From NCBI RefSeq assembly GCF_001261715.1, contig NZ_CVRU01000081.1, positions 1,511 to 65,510 of the forward strand: a DNA stretch of 64,000 nt, read 5' to 3'. The position numbers and the translations under genes were made by a program. The stretch is from Dysgonomonas sp. HGC4. GTDB lineage: Bacteria; Bacteroidota; Bacteroidia; Bacteroidales; Dysgonomonadaceae. The notes beneath the pieces are model-generated. The model made no database searches. It was not told where the DNA came from and saw nothing but the letters and a program-made list of their open reading frames with translations. Shown here one piece after another: positions 36,882 to 47,266 of the stretch (within the stretch, counting starts at the first letter, position 1; each line of letters starts with the position of its first letter).

Positions 36882-38063
36882 ATGATTTCTAAAAACAATA
36901 GTCCTTTTTACTTAGTATTGAAACGAGAATTAATACGAATGACTTCTCGCAAACTATATTTAGGTATTTGTATTGTATTACCCTTGTTCTGTATCTTCTT
37001 TATGGCTACCATTTTTGGTACAGGACAGATGGAAAATATTCCGATTGGTATTATTGATTTAGACCAAACTTCAACTTCTCGAAATATCTCTCGAACAGTA
37101 TCAACTGTACCTACTTTTAAAGTTACCAAACATTACACAGATATAGAATCAGCACGAAAAGCAACACAACAAACAAAAATATATGGGTATTTAGTTATAC
37201 CTAACAACTTTGAAGCTGATGTGATGGCAGGTAGACAAGCAACTCTTTCGTATTATTATCACTATGCTTTATTAAGTGTGGGAACTGAGATTTATGGAGC
37301 TTTTGAATCTCTTTTAGAGCCTCTGTCTATGACGCCAATTGTTACAGAAGCTATGGCATTAGGAATAAGCGAAAATCAAATAACAAACGTTCTTGTTCCT
37401 GTCAATACTCAGACTCATCCATTATATAATTCGGGGTTAGATTATTCGATCTATTTGACAAACCCTTTCTTCTTTATCCTCTTTCAAGTAATCATTCTAT
37501 TGGTTACAGTATATATTGTAGGTAGTGAAATTAAATTCCGAACCGCAACACAATGGTTAGAAACAGCAAACATGAATATGTTTACGGCTATCGTTGGCAA
37601 GCTTCTACCTTATACAGTCATATTCTGTATTATAGGCATTTTTGCTAATTACATTTTGTTTGGAGTAATGGATATACCCTTTTCATGCGGTTTCTTACCC
37701 TTGAATATAACTACAATTATTTTCATTATTGCAACTCAGGCATTTGGTGTATTTCTGTTCTCTTTATTTCCAGCCATTGGAATCGTTATAAGTGTAGTGT
37801 CAATGGTGGGATCATTAGGGGCAACTCTTTCAGGAATTACTTTTCCTGTACCTTTTATGTATTCGGCAGTTTATTATTGTTCGTTTCTATTTCCTGTCCG
37901 ACACTTTGTTGAGATAAATCAAAACCTACTCTATGGGAATTATGGATTTGCTTATACTTGGCAAAATGTAAGTGCTCTATTTATATTTCCTCTAGTAGCA
38001 CTATTGATGCTGCCACATTTAAAAAATGCCATTCTAAGTCATAAATATGAAGATATTGAATAA
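36882..38063 (+). CDS. ABC-2-type permease subunit 1
   Basis: 393 residues, ABC2_membrane_3 type (YbhR/YhhJ-like). Helix 1 (about 24-46), a large periplasmic domain containing IPIGIIDLDQTSTSRNISR, then five helices from about residue 185 to the end. It overlaps the next permease gene by 17 bp. No ATPase gene is found in this operon. Confidence 0.92.
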   Translation: MISKNNSPFYLVLKRELIRMTSRKLYLGICIVLPLFCIFFMATIFGTGQMENIPIGIIDLDQTSTSRNISRTVSTVPTFKVTKHYTDIESARKATQQTKIYGYLVIPNNFEADVMAGRQATLSYYYHYALLSVGTEIYGAFESLLEPLSMTPIVTEAMALGISENQITNVLVPVNTQTHPLYNSGLDYSIYLTNPFFFILFQVIILLVTVYIVGSEIKFRTATQWLETANMNMFTAIVGKLLPYTVIFCIIGIFANYILFGVMDIPFSCGFLPLNITTIIFIIATQAFGVFLFSLFPAIGIVISVVSMVGSLGATLSGITFPVPFMYSAVYYCSFLFPVRHFVEINQNLLYGNYGFAYTWQNVSALFIFPLVALLMLPHLKNAILSHKYEDIE

Positions 38064-39282
38064 TATGAAAAGTAATCTAAAAGACATAGCAGAACTAATT
38101 AGTCGTGAATTCAGGACTATTGCAACAAGTTACTCAATCTTACTTGTATTGATAGGTGGTATTTTCATTTATGGTCTCCTATACAACTACATGTATCAAC
38201 CAAATGTAATAAGAAATGCACCTGTGGTTGTAGTTGACAAATCGAACAGTAGTTTGAGTAGAGAATACACTCGCTTGATAGATGCCGCTCCACAAGTAAC
38301 AGTTTATAGTAACGAAGTAGACTTTATTGCAGCTAAAGAATTGATGAAGAGGAATGAGGTTGTAGGAATTGTATATATACCTAAAGATTTCGACACCAGA
38401 GTAAAACGAGGCGAAGAATCTATATTCATCACATATGGGGTTACCGAAGCATTCCTTTATTATTCAGCTTTACAAGAAGCCTCATCAGGTGCGATGTTGG
38501 AATTAGACGGAAGGCACCGTGCTGATATGGTTGTATTTTTACCAGCCAATGATGTTCAACAAATCGCACAATCGAGCCCTATTACCATAAGCGAGAATAT
38601 TCTTTACAATCATACTGAAGGTTATGGAAACTATCTGATACCTGCCGTTTTAATGGTTATTATTTTTCAAACTTTATTTATGGTAATAGGCATGATTAGC
38701 GGGAAAGAGCGTGAGTCCCGTTCTATTCGTCTCTTTGCAGAAAAAGGAACAAGTCTGAGCCGTGTATCACGTATTATTATCAGTAAAACATTTGTTTACT
38801 GTATTCTATATGCAGTTTTTTGCTTATTCCTTTTGGGACTGCTTCCTGTAATATTCGATTTACCGAATCTTGGAAATGTTTATGAGATAGTTATGTTACT
38901 CACTCCTTATTTATTATCAATCAGCTTTTTAGGATTATCTGCATCTATATTTTTCACAGATTCAGAAACTCCTATATTGATGATTGCCTTCTTTTCGGTT
39001 GGTTTAGTTTTTCTATCAGGTATTTCCTATCCTCTGGAATTAATGCCATGGTACTGGCAAGCCGCTCATTATGTTATACCTGCTGCTCCCGGTACACTAG
39101 CCTTTGTGAAATTAAATTGCATGGGCGCATCTCTAGCCGATATACAAACAGAATATATCACTCTATGGATACAATGTGGTGTGTATTTTATTCTAGCATG
39201 TTTAACATACCAATATAATATAAAGAAAGCAATAAGGTCTACAGATTTGATAAAAAACGCAAATCATGATTATAATAATTGA
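38047..39282 (+). CDS. ABC-2-type permease subunit 2
   Basis: 411 residues, paralogous to the preceding subunit. After helix 1 (about 24-46), the periplasmic domain has NAPVVVVDKSNSSLSREYTRL, equivalent to the IIDLDQTS segment of subunit 1; five to six helices follow (about 195-395). It starts at ATG 38047 inside the end of subunit 1; ATG 38065 just after that stop is an alternative. Last gene of the operon, followed 141 bp later by a strong terminator. Confidence 0.92.
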   Translation: MKILNNMKSNLKDIAELISREFRTIATSYSILLVLIGGIFIYGLLYNYMYQPNVIRNAPVVVVDKSNSSLSREYTRLIDAAPQVTVYSNEVDFIAAKELMKRNEVVGIVYIPKDFDTRVKRGEESIFITYGVTEAFLYYSALQEASSGAMLELDGRHRADMVVFLPANDVQQIAQSSPITISENILYNHTEGYGNYLIPAVLMVIIFQTLFMVIGMISGKERESRSIRLFAEKGTSLSRVSRIIISKTFVYCILYAVFCLFLLGLLPVIFDLPNLGNVYEIVMLLTPYLLSISFLGLSASIFFTDSETPILMIAFFSVGLVFLSGISYPLELMPWYWQAAHYVIPAAPGTLAFVKLNCMGASLADIQTEYITLWIQCGVYFILACLTYQYNIKKAIRSTDLIKNANHDYNN

Positions 39283-39422
39283 ATGGTTTCTTTTACCGAC
39301 TTGCTTGATGCATAAACTCTTTTACAGCAGAGCAGAGACAAATATGTAGATTCATACTCTTCATATCAAAAGAAACGACTTGAATACTTACAAGTAACTG
39401 GTCGCTAAATGTTTCCAAACTG

Positions 39423-39457
39423 AAAAGCGGCTGACAAATTTGCCAGCCGCTTTTTTT
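39423..39457 (+). terminator. rho-independent terminator of the exporter operon
   Basis: AAAAGCGGCTG (39423-39433) pairs with CAGCCGCTTTT (39444-39454), followed by an unbroken T run. GC-rich stem, the strongest terminator in the window. Confidence 0.92.
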
Positions 39458-39527
39458 AGTTTTCTACAATACCATCCTGATAATGATTTTTATATTACCT
39501 TCATGATGGAAGCATACTCTCGAATTC

Positions 39528-41900
39528 TTATAGTGCGGCAATTTCGAAACGTTCTTTCAATTTAATATCTTGAGAAGATGCACCAATTCTTACCTCGAAG
39601 AATCCGGGTTCCACTACAAATTCGTTGTGTTTATTCCATAAACCCAAATCCTGAGGAGTAAGAGTAAATTTCACCTCTTGGGTTTCTCCCGGCTTTAAGC
39701 TGATACGCTCAAACCCTCTTAATACTTGTGTGTATGTAGTAACACTACTTACCTCATCATTCAGATAAAGTTGCACCACTTCGTCACCCTTAACTTTTCC
39801 TGTATTCGTAACTTTCACAGAAACTTCCACATTCGACAGAAGTCCCGTTTTAGTGGGTGATACTCTTAAATCAGAATATTCAAAAGTAGTATAACTAAGC
39901 CCATAACCAAATGGATACAATGCACCTGATACACGTACGGGACCATTTGTGTCAGAACCGGGCTTGAATGGGAATGCAAATGGTATTTGCCCCACAGACT
40001 TAGGATAAGTAACTGCTAATTTTCCTCCAGGATTATAATCTCCAAAAAGAACCTCAGCCAAAGCTGTCCCTGTAAATTCTCCGGGAAAAGAAGCTTGTAT
40101 TATACCGGGAATATATTTGTTTGCCCAATTGATTGATACGGCACGACCATCAATCAATAATAATATAACAGGTTTTCCTGTAGCATAAACAGCTTTAAGT
40201 AAAGCTTCCTGATGTCCTGCTAAATCGAGATTTGAACGAGAATAATATTCTCTGACTGTTTTTTCCGATCCTCCCAAAACTACAATTGCAACATCCGATT
40301 CTTGTGCTGCTTTTACAGCCTTGTCTATCATTTCTTGATCTTCCTGAGATATAGGTTCTTTAATGATTTCGCTTTCGGGGAAATTCTTGTCAATTATATC
40401 ACATCCTTTTTCATAAACTACCTCTGTATTTGGAAGCAAAGCCTCCAATCCTTCTTTTACTGTTATTATAGTAGGATTAGCTGGTCCATAGCGACAGATA
40501 AAATCTTTACGTTCGTCAGCATTAGGTCCTATCAGAGCTATCTTTTTTGTGTTTTTGCTTAAAGGCAGTATGTTGTTCTCATTTTTCAGAAGGACGACCG
40601 ATTGTCGGGCAGCTTCAAGAGAAACTTGTTTGTGTTCGGCAGAAGCTACAATTTTGTCTGCTACTTTTTTATCTCCTGTATAGGGATTGTCAAATAATCC
40701 CAGCATAAATTTAACCCGAAGTATATCTCTTACTCTGGAATCTATGGTTTGTTCAGACACTTTTCCTTGCTTAACTGCTTCTCGTAGGGGTAATATAAAA
40801 TCTTCGGGAGGAGTAAAGTTCGTACGTATATTCAATCCTGCATTTACAACTTCTGCGGCTGCATCCACTGCATCTTTAGATACTTTATGTTTGCTGTAAA
40901 GGTATTCCACAGCCTCGCTATCCGAAACTACATATCCTTTGAATCCCCATTCCTGACGAAGTATCTCAGTCAAGAAATGATAGTTTCCTGTAATGGGTAT
41001 TCCATCATAATCGTTGTATGAACTCATAACACCTAATGCTCCTGCTTCCTGAAATGCAACTCTGAAAGGTTCAAGAAACAAAGTTCTCATTTCACGCGGA
41101 GCTACATGTGGGTCGGTTCGGGTTTCTTCATCGCGTCCACCTACGGGTATACTATAAACAGCAAAATGTTTGGGTGTAGCTACCAATCCGTGACTTTGAA
41201 GTCCGGTTATCATTCTCTTTCCTAATTGACTCACCAGATATGGATCTTCTCCGTAACATTCCACAACTCTTCCCCAACGAGGATCCTGAGCTATATCCAA
41301 GATGGGCGAATATATATTTGTATAGCCTAAGGCTTTTGCTTCTACGGCTGTTACTTCAGCTATTTTGCTTATAAGATCCTTATTCCATGTTGCTCCTTGC
41401 CCGCTCTGTGCGGGGAAAAGCGTCGCCTGATAATGGCATAGCCCACGAATACCTTCATTGGTAAAATCTACGGGAATACCCAGACGAGTATCTTCTACAA
41501 ACCAACGCTGAACAGTATTTATGGCATCTACATGTGTTGAGAACGGAAACGCGTATTGCGCTTTAAAGCTACCTAAACCATTGTGCTGTTCGTCGATGTT
41601 CCCTATTCCATCTTTCCATATCTCAGATTTCCATTCAGGCGTAGGCAAAGCATCTTTTAATACTCTGCCCGATCCGTAAAGGGTTGCCATCTGAGCTGTT
41701 TTTTCGTCCATCGACATTTGCCTTAAAAGATCTTCGGTTCTCTCGCTAATCGAGGCATTTGGATTCTCATATACATCCATTTTACCATTTTTGTTGAAAT
41801 CAATCCACCCCTTTTTGTAAAGAGTGTTTGATTGACCACACACTAAACCTGATGAAATAAGAGCTGTTAACAGTAGTTTTACTTTCAAATTATTTACCAT
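39528..41900 (-). CDS. GH3 family beta-glycosidase (beta-glucosidase/xylosidase)
   Basis: 790 residues with signal peptide (about 1-22). The GH3 N-terminal TIM barrel spans about 55-400: GxATLFPAQ and KHFAVYS (244-250), and the nucleophile Asp327 in GYVVSDSEAVEYL. The second alpha/beta domain (about 425-650) has IALIGPNA, and the end is a fibronectin-III-like domain (VSVKVTNTGKVKGDEVVQLYL). A DFNKNGKMDVYENP segment (residues 34-47) resembles a single calcium-binding dockerin-like loop and recurs in this subfamily. It is last in the SusCD locus transcribed from 46942. Substrate (beta-glucan or xylan oligomers) is a guess from family. Confidence 0.94.
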   Translation of the reverse strand: MVNNLKVKLLLTALISSGLVCGQSNTLYKKGWIDFNKNGKMDVYENPNASISERTEDLLRQMSMDEKTAQMATLYGSGRVLKDALPTPEWKSEIWKDGIGNIDEQHNGLGSFKAQYAFPFSTHVDAINTVQRWFVEDTRLGIPVDFTNEGIRGLCHYQATLFPAQSGQGATWNKDLISKIAEVTAVEAKALGYTNIYSPILDIAQDPRWGRVVECYGEDPYLVSQLGKRMITGLQSHGLVATPKHFAVYSIPVGGRDEETRTDPHVAPREMRTLFLEPFRVAFQEAGALGVMSSYNDYDGIPITGNYHFLTEILRQEWGFKGYVVSDSEAVEYLYSKHKVSKDAVDAAAEVVNAGLNIRTNFTPPEDFILPLREAVKQGKVSEQTIDSRVRDILRVKFMLGLFDNPYTGDKKVADKIVASAEHKQVSLEAARQSVVLLKNENNILPLSKNTKKIALIGPNADERKDFICRYGPANPTIITVKEGLEALLPNTEVVYEKGCDIIDKNFPESEIIKEPISQEDQEMIDKAVKAAQESDVAIVVLGGSEKTVREYYSRSNLDLAGHQEALLKAVYATGKPVILLLIDGRAVSINWANKYIPGIIQASFPGEFTGTALAEVLFGDYNPGGKLAVTYPKSVGQIPFAFPFKPGSDTNGPVRVSGALYPFGYGLSYTTFEYSDLRVSPTKTGLLSNVEVSVKVTNTGKVKGDEVVQLYLNDEVSSVTTYTQVLRGFERISLKPGETQEVKFTLTPQDLGLWNKHNEFVVEPGFFEVRIGASSQDIKLKERFEIAAL

Positions 41901-41993
41901 TGTATATTATATTCAAGTAAATAAGTAAGGCACAAGCTATTGTTTCCTAGATATTCAACTCACTGTGCCCTACTCTATTTAGTTATTCATTTT

Positions 41994-43619
41994 TCACTTT
42001 ACATCCCACCATACTCTTTTATTAGTATAGTTCTGATCGACTACGGTTTGGAAATTTTCCGAATTCATCGAAGCCTCATTTGCCGGATATAAGAATCGTA
42101 CCGGAGCATTCCCTTTATTCAATAAAGTTCCGCTTTCTATATCATCAATAAGGATAGGCAAGTCTGTACGACGATATTCTGCCCAACATTCAAAAGGTTC
42201 CAAGATACCAAAATTTATCCATTTTTGAGTGGCTATTTGCTCTAATGCTTTATTCGTATTGAACTTAAAGGACGAACCGGTTAACCATGTTTTCAGAGTA
42301 ACGTCCGAAACATTGGTAGCAGCTATACCTGCATCTTTCAGATTTGTAGCAGTACTGTTTTTATAATAGTTATAATATTCTTGTACTGATAAAATAACTC
42401 CTGTATTATATAACTCCTCAGTACTACTTCCCCATGAAATCAGATTCCGATATTTAGCTTCAGCCAATAATAGATATACATCTGCAGCTGTTATACCAAC
42501 ACCATATGGTAAGTTATAATTGTTTCTGAAAGTAACAGTATTTACAACTCCATAAGTTTGTCTTCTTTCAACAGCCGTAGTTGTATTCATTATATCTAAA
42601 GCACCGCTGGCTGAAGAAGGATAAGCTATGATTTCTTTCGTTTTATCATAAATAATACCCAATTCATTACTAGCGGGTTGAAAAAGGACTACAAGTCTCG
42701 GATCTTTAGCTTCCTTCAATAATCCGGTCATCAGTTCGGGTGCAAAAGCATAACCGTTATCTTTATCCTGACTTTCAACAAGAGCTCTCCAAATACCTGT
42801 ATTAGTCGTATTTTTAGAATATGTATAAGCGTTATCACTATTCAACAGGATAAGATCATTCATAGATAAACTTCTCAAAACCTCTTGTGTTTTTTCCGAA
42901 TCTACTTCCGAAATCCGCATAGCATAACGAAGACGCAATGAGTTTGCAAATTTATACCATTTCTGTAAATCTCCTCCGTACATTATATCCTGTGTTTTGA
43001 AGGATATATGCAATACATTATTAGCATCTAATGATGCTGTTTTCAGATAATTGGCAGCAGACTCTAAATCGGCTAGTATTGCATAATATATATCTTTCTG
43101 CGAATCATACTTTGGCGTTAAGTTTACAAGCTGCCCGTATACAGCATTTCTTGCACCCCATGCTTCGGAATAAGGCATGGCTCCAAAATAATCAGTTGCA
43201 AGGGCTGTGTTATAAGCTTTCAGTATTTTGGCAGTTTCCATAAACGGTGTATAGCTTAGCTTCTCGGAATCCGATAATCTATAATTATATATCTTATCCA
43301 TTTCTACCAACTCCTGCATTCTCTTTACATAATAATTTTCCCAACGTCCGTTATCCGATTGTATGGTATATACATTTACCCGACTGCTTCCTGCCTCTCT
43401 CGATAGAGTCTGAGTGTAAGTGCCAAATAAACGAAATACATAATTCCAATAATCTCCGTAATCATTCTCAATAGTTCTAACAAGACCTCTCGAATACAGG
43501 TATTCAATTTTAGCATCTGTAAATCCATCAGGATCATAGTGCCTACTATCTAGTTCCGATTCACAAGACGAAAACATCACAGAACATAGAATCGTTGTAT
43601 ATAATAATATTCGTTTCAT
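41994..43619 (-). CDS. SusD-like surface lipoprotein (SusD-like_2 type)
   Basis: 541-residue lipoprotein partner of the adjacent SusC. Lipobox FSSC (Cys about residue 19). The N-terminal sequence and TPR layout (KILKAYNTALATDYFGAMPYSEA; ITAADVYLLLAEAKYR) fit the second SusD-like Pfam class rather than classic RagB. It lies 32 bp after the SusC stop and 93 bp before the GH3 gene. Confidence 0.93.
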   Translation of the reverse strand: MKRILLYTTILCSVMFSSCESELDSRHYDPDGFTDAKIEYLYSRGLVRTIENDYGDYWNYVFRLFGTYTQTLSREAGSSRVNVYTIQSDNGRWENYYVKRMQELVEMDKIYNYRLSDSEKLSYTPFMETAKILKAYNTALATDYFGAMPYSEAWGARNAVYGQLVNLTPKYDSQKDIYYAILADLESAANYLKTASLDANNVLHISFKTQDIMYGGDLQKWYKFANSLRLRYAMRISEVDSEKTQEVLRSLSMNDLILLNSDNAYTYSKNTTNTGIWRALVESQDKDNGYAFAPELMTGLLKEAKDPRLVVLFQPASNELGIIYDKTKEIIAYPSSASGALDIMNTTTAVERRQTYGVVNTVTFRNNYNLPYGVGITAADVYLLLAEAKYRNLISWGSSTEELYNTGVILSVQEYYNYYKNSTATNLKDAGIAATNVSDVTLKTWLTGSSFKFNTNKALEQIATQKWINFGILEPFECWAEYRRTDLPILIDDIESGTLLNKGNAPVRFLYPANEASMNSENFQTVVDQNYTNKRVWWDVK

Positions 43620-43651
43620 ATTTTTTCTTCTTTATAAGTGCATCTTTCTTT

Positions 43652-46600
43652 TTAGAATCTTGTTTTTATAGAGAACCCGAAACTTCTCATAGATGGATAA
43701 GCCGTATATTCTACAAACTGATTAGTACCAGAGGTTCCCAAAGTAGCTTCCGGATCTATATTGGGCACTCTCTTATATATATAAAATAAATTACTTCCTA
43801 TAAGAGACAAACTCAACCCCTGAAGGCGAGCCTTTGAATAAATCTTGGCTGGAACCTGATATGAGATTGACAATTCACGGAATTTTATATATGTATTGTC
43901 ATACAGATTATCTTCTGATCCGGCAATATTATAACGAGAGTTATAGTAGCTTTCGGCTGATACAATTATATCATTAGCTGTACCATCAGCTTTTACACCT
44001 TCTGCTATTATACCATCATGATAAACACGTCCATCGAAAGAAGTACCCGGCGCGTTTGCCGAATGACTATCTAATGCAATCTTTTGTTTTGAGTTATTGA
44101 TATAATATGCCAATCCTCCATATTCTTCATCTCGTCCGAATAAAGAGCCTGTTCCGGCTCCACTCGATTTAAGATAGTTATTCGTAAATGATAGTATTTT
44201 ACCTCCAAATTGTGCATCAAGATTGGCTACTAATAAGAAGTCTTTATAACGAATGCTAGTATTAAATCCTCCGGTGAATTTAGGCATGGCCTCCCCTGCA
44301 TAGGTGTAATCACTTTCTTGAACGTATGCACCATTAGCATTAACTATTTTATTGCCAAGGTCATCTCTTTTCCATTTTTTTATCATTACAGTATATGCTG
44401 CATTTCCTGGTTGTGCAATAAAGTTAGCCGCACTCCATGGACTTCCGATATTATATACATCGAGCCCCGGAACAAACGATTTTAATTTATTCTTAGTATA
44501 ACTGAAATTAATTGTCGCATCCCAGCTAAAATCTTTTGTTTGTATAGGAGTACCTTTTAGTTGTATTTCTACACCTTCATTAGAAATCGTTCCTGCATTT
44601 GTTTTCATTTTTCTAGCTCCGGCTGATACAGGTATATCTATCGATAGAATCTGATTCCGTGTTTCGTTATTGAAGTAAGCAATATCAATACCGATTCTAT
44701 TATCTAGCGCTCTTAAGTCTAAACCAAATTCCCAAGCATATGTTTTTTCGGGTTTGATTGATACGGGAGGTACTTCAGAGCCAAATGTATTAGTTATAAG
44801 ACGATCATCGTAAGTTTCGAGATTATACACACTATTTGCAAAATATATACTTGGTGTAGAGTTACCTACAATAGCATATGAGGCTCTTAATTTTCCGAAT
44901 GTAAGCCATGCCGGCATTTTCAAAGCATCGGAGAAAACAAATCCCAGTCCGACTGATGGATAGAAATAACTTCTAGCGCCCTTTGGTAATCGTGAAGTCC
45001 AGTCATTCCGCCCTGTAACATCTAGATACAAATAGCGTTTATATGCTAACTGCCCCGAACCATACGCACCACTTAAGTATTCGCTTCTATTATATCCAAA
45101 TCCTGAGTATGTACTCGAATTGGGTGATAATTTATTATTTCTACTTGAAAACATTCCATTTATTTTCAACCCATTAGACTCCCATTTATTCTGACTTTCG
45201 TCTATATATTCGGCTGATGCACCACCAGTCAAAGACAAGTCGAAATCGTCATTTAAGGTTTTATTAAAGGTTAAAAGAGCTTCAAAAAATTTCTTCGTAT
45301 AATCTTCATTCGTCTTACGATAAAGACCTTCTAAAGTATTCATATCAGCTGGATCAGAATATTTCTTAAACATTTCTTTGTCTTCTTTCAAATCTCTTAT
45401 CCTGTCGGTACCTACTGTAAGCCTCAAATTGAGAGGGTCTATTATCTTTATATTGGCTGCAATTGTTCCTACTATACGATCTCTGCTCGTTACATATCGG
45501 TTTTCGTTTTGTTGCCATAGTAAATAATTGAGAATGTTGTCTTTGTTTGACGATGCAATATTATTAATCTCATTTGTGAGGTAATATCCATTAGCATTTT
45601 TATAATGATCCTTGTAAAGTTGAGCTATCTCACTTCTGGGTATAGGAAAATTAGAAATCCTATCGATACGTGTTGGTGCATTTGTTGTTTTTATACGACT
45701 ATAAGAAACATTTGCATCCAGAGATATTCTTTCTGACAGCTTAGCAGTACCTGCAATATTGAAATTATGTCTTTCTTGTTTCATATTCTCTAAGAAACCT
45801 TCATAATTCATATTGGCATAAGATACCCTAAGTGTTGTATTCTCTGAAGCGCTCGAAACAGATATATTATTATTATTTGTATACCCATTCTGAAACAGAT
45901 CCTTATAATTATCAGGCTGAGGCGAGAAAGGACGCACTTGTCCATCCCACCAAAGTACGGGAGTACCATCCATACGAGGTCCAAAACTACGGTATGTGCT
46001 ATACTCCGGTTTGGGTTGACCGGTGGCAGCATCTATATCAAAGTAACCTTTCGTACCTTGTCCGAATACGTTTTGATATTTTGGTAAATAAGATAATCTA
46101 TCAGTTGTATATGACATTCCAACTTCAACACCCAGACCTTTTTTCCCGGCTTTACCTTTCTTCATAGTAATCAAGATTACTCCATTAGAAGCTCGTGAGC
46201 CATAAAGTGCAGCAGCATTTGCTCCTTTTAATACCGACAACGACTCAATATCATCCGGATTAATGTCATTTAATGCTGATCCGGTTTGTGTCTGATTACG
46301 TTCGCGACCATCCCAATTCGAATCATTATCCGAAATAGGAACTCCATCTATAACAACCAATGGACGGTTATTTCCGGCAATAGAGTTTAATCCTCTAATC
46401 TGGATTTTGGTACCACCTGTAGGACCTGCCGCAGTAGAAACAATACGCATACCTGCTACCTTTCCATATAGCGAGCTACCTAGATTAAGAGTTGGTACAG
46501 TACGCATTTCTTCTGATTTCAATTCACTCATTGCATAACTCAAAGCTCTTTTCTCTTTCTTTATACCCATAGCTGTCACCACCACTTCGCTCAAAGTTTG

Positions 46601-46942
46601 AGAATCTTCTTTTAAGTTAATATTCAACACTGATTGTCCTGTGTATTTTACTTCCTGTGTCACATATCCGATATAACGGATAATTAATGTAGCTCCATCG
46701 GGTACTTCCAATGAAAATTTACCATCCATATCAGTAACTGTACCAGTTGTAGCACCTTTTACGGAAACGCTTGCTCCAATAATAGGGCCTTGATCGTCCT
46801 GCACAATTCCTGTCAACTTTTTTTGTTGTTGAGTAATGCCTGTTGCATCTCTCGAGCCAGAATCTGATGCATACAGAAATCTATTTACTCCTGGTATTAC
46901 GAAAAATAGAGCCAAACAGATCGGTTTTATTAATACTTTCAT
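43652..46942 (-). CDS. SusC/RagA-type TonB-dependent transporter of the GH3 locus
   Basis: 1096-residue outer-membrane importer. Signal peptide (about 1-25), CarboxypepD_reg-like domain (LTGIVQDDQGPIIGASVSVKG, about 43-125), the SusC EVVVTAMGIKKEKRAL segment, plug with IRGLNSIAGNNRPLVVIDGVP, then a long barrel ending SFGFSIKTRF. Partner SusD follows at once. The regulator upstream (a hybrid two-component sensor on the same strand) predicts oligosaccharide-inducible expression. Confidence 0.95.
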   Translation of the reverse strand: MKVLIKPICLALFFVIPGVNRFLYASDSGSRDATGITQQQKKLTGIVQDDQGPIIGASVSVKGATTGTVTDMDGKFSLEVPDGATLIIRYIGYVTQEVKYTGQSVLNINLKEDSQTLSEVVVTAMGIKKEKRALSYAMSELKSEEMRTVPTLNLGSSLYGKVAGMRIVSTAAGPTGGTKIQIRGLNSIAGNNRPLVVIDGVPISDNDSNWDGRERNQTQTGSALNDINPDDIESLSVLKGANAAALYGSRASNGVILITMKKGKAGKKGLGVEVGMSYTTDRLSYLPKYQNVFGQGTKGYFDIDAATGQPKPEYSTYRSFGPRMDGTPVLWWDGQVRPFSPQPDNYKDLFQNGYTNNNNISVSSASENTTLRVSYANMNYEGFLENMKQERHNFNIAGTAKLSERISLDANVSYSRIKTTNAPTRIDRISNFPIPRSEIAQLYKDHYKNANGYYLTNEINNIASSNKDNILNYLLWQQNENRYVTSRDRIVGTIAANIKIIDPLNLRLTVGTDRIRDLKEDKEMFKKYSDPADMNTLEGLYRKTNEDYTKKFFEALLTFNKTLNDDFDLSLTGGASAEYIDESQNKWESNGLKINGMFSSRNNKLSPNSSTYSGFGYNRSEYLSGAYGSGQLAYKRYLYLDVTGRNDWTSRLPKGARSYFYPSVGLGFVFSDALKMPAWLTFGKLRASYAIVGNSTPSIYFANSVYNLETYDDRLITNTFGSEVPPVSIKPEKTYAWEFGLDLRALDNRIGIDIAYFNNETRNQILSIDIPVSAGARKMKTNAGTISNEGVEIQLKGTPIQTKDFSWDATINFSYTKNKLKSFVPGLDVYNIGSPWSAANFIAQPGNAAYTVMIKKWKRDDLGNKIVNANGAYVQESDYTYAGEAMPKFTGGFNTSIRYKDFLLVANLDAQFGGKILSFTNNYLKSSGAGTGSLFGRDEEYGGLAYYINNSKQKIALDSHSANAPGTSFDGRVYHDGIIAEGVKADGTANDIIVSAESYYNSRYNIAGSEDNLYDNTYIKFRELSISYQVPAKIYSKARLQGLSLSLIGSNLFYIYKRVPNIDPEATLGTSGTNQFVEYTAYPSMRSFGFSIKTRF

Positions 46943-47266
46943 AGTCTGTCAATTTTAAGATTTGGTTAAATGATTAAATTTTAAGTAATAGATTTAAGGT
47001 TAATTGCGTTATGGAATTAAGCGTATTAGGTTAATATATATTTTCTAGTGTAAAACGAATTTTCACTAAAATTAAGAGGAGTTATTGTTAATGAATATAC
47101 AAAACAATACGGAATAGAGCAGAATCGTTTTACGTACGATTTTGCCACTTTATGAACGAAATTATCACCGAAAAGAAGAAGAGTTTAATAAATAAGGATT
47201 CTACATCAACAAAGTATATCAATACTTTATTACATGCATATATTTAACATATGTTTTATTCAGTCT
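46943..47266. other. 324-bp regulatory gap between the hybrid sensor and susC
   Basis: Two candidate operators: an imperfect repeat TTTTCTAGTGTAAAA / TTTTCACTAAA (47041-47070), and AATCGT / ACGATT (47123-47128, 47136-47141). A minus-strand -7 box with a perfect match was not found. Confidence 0.4.

Noticed and set aside
45832-46167. 111-codon plus-strand frame within the second susC
   Set aside because: It is antisense to a well-conserved SusC and has no recognisable domain or promoter.
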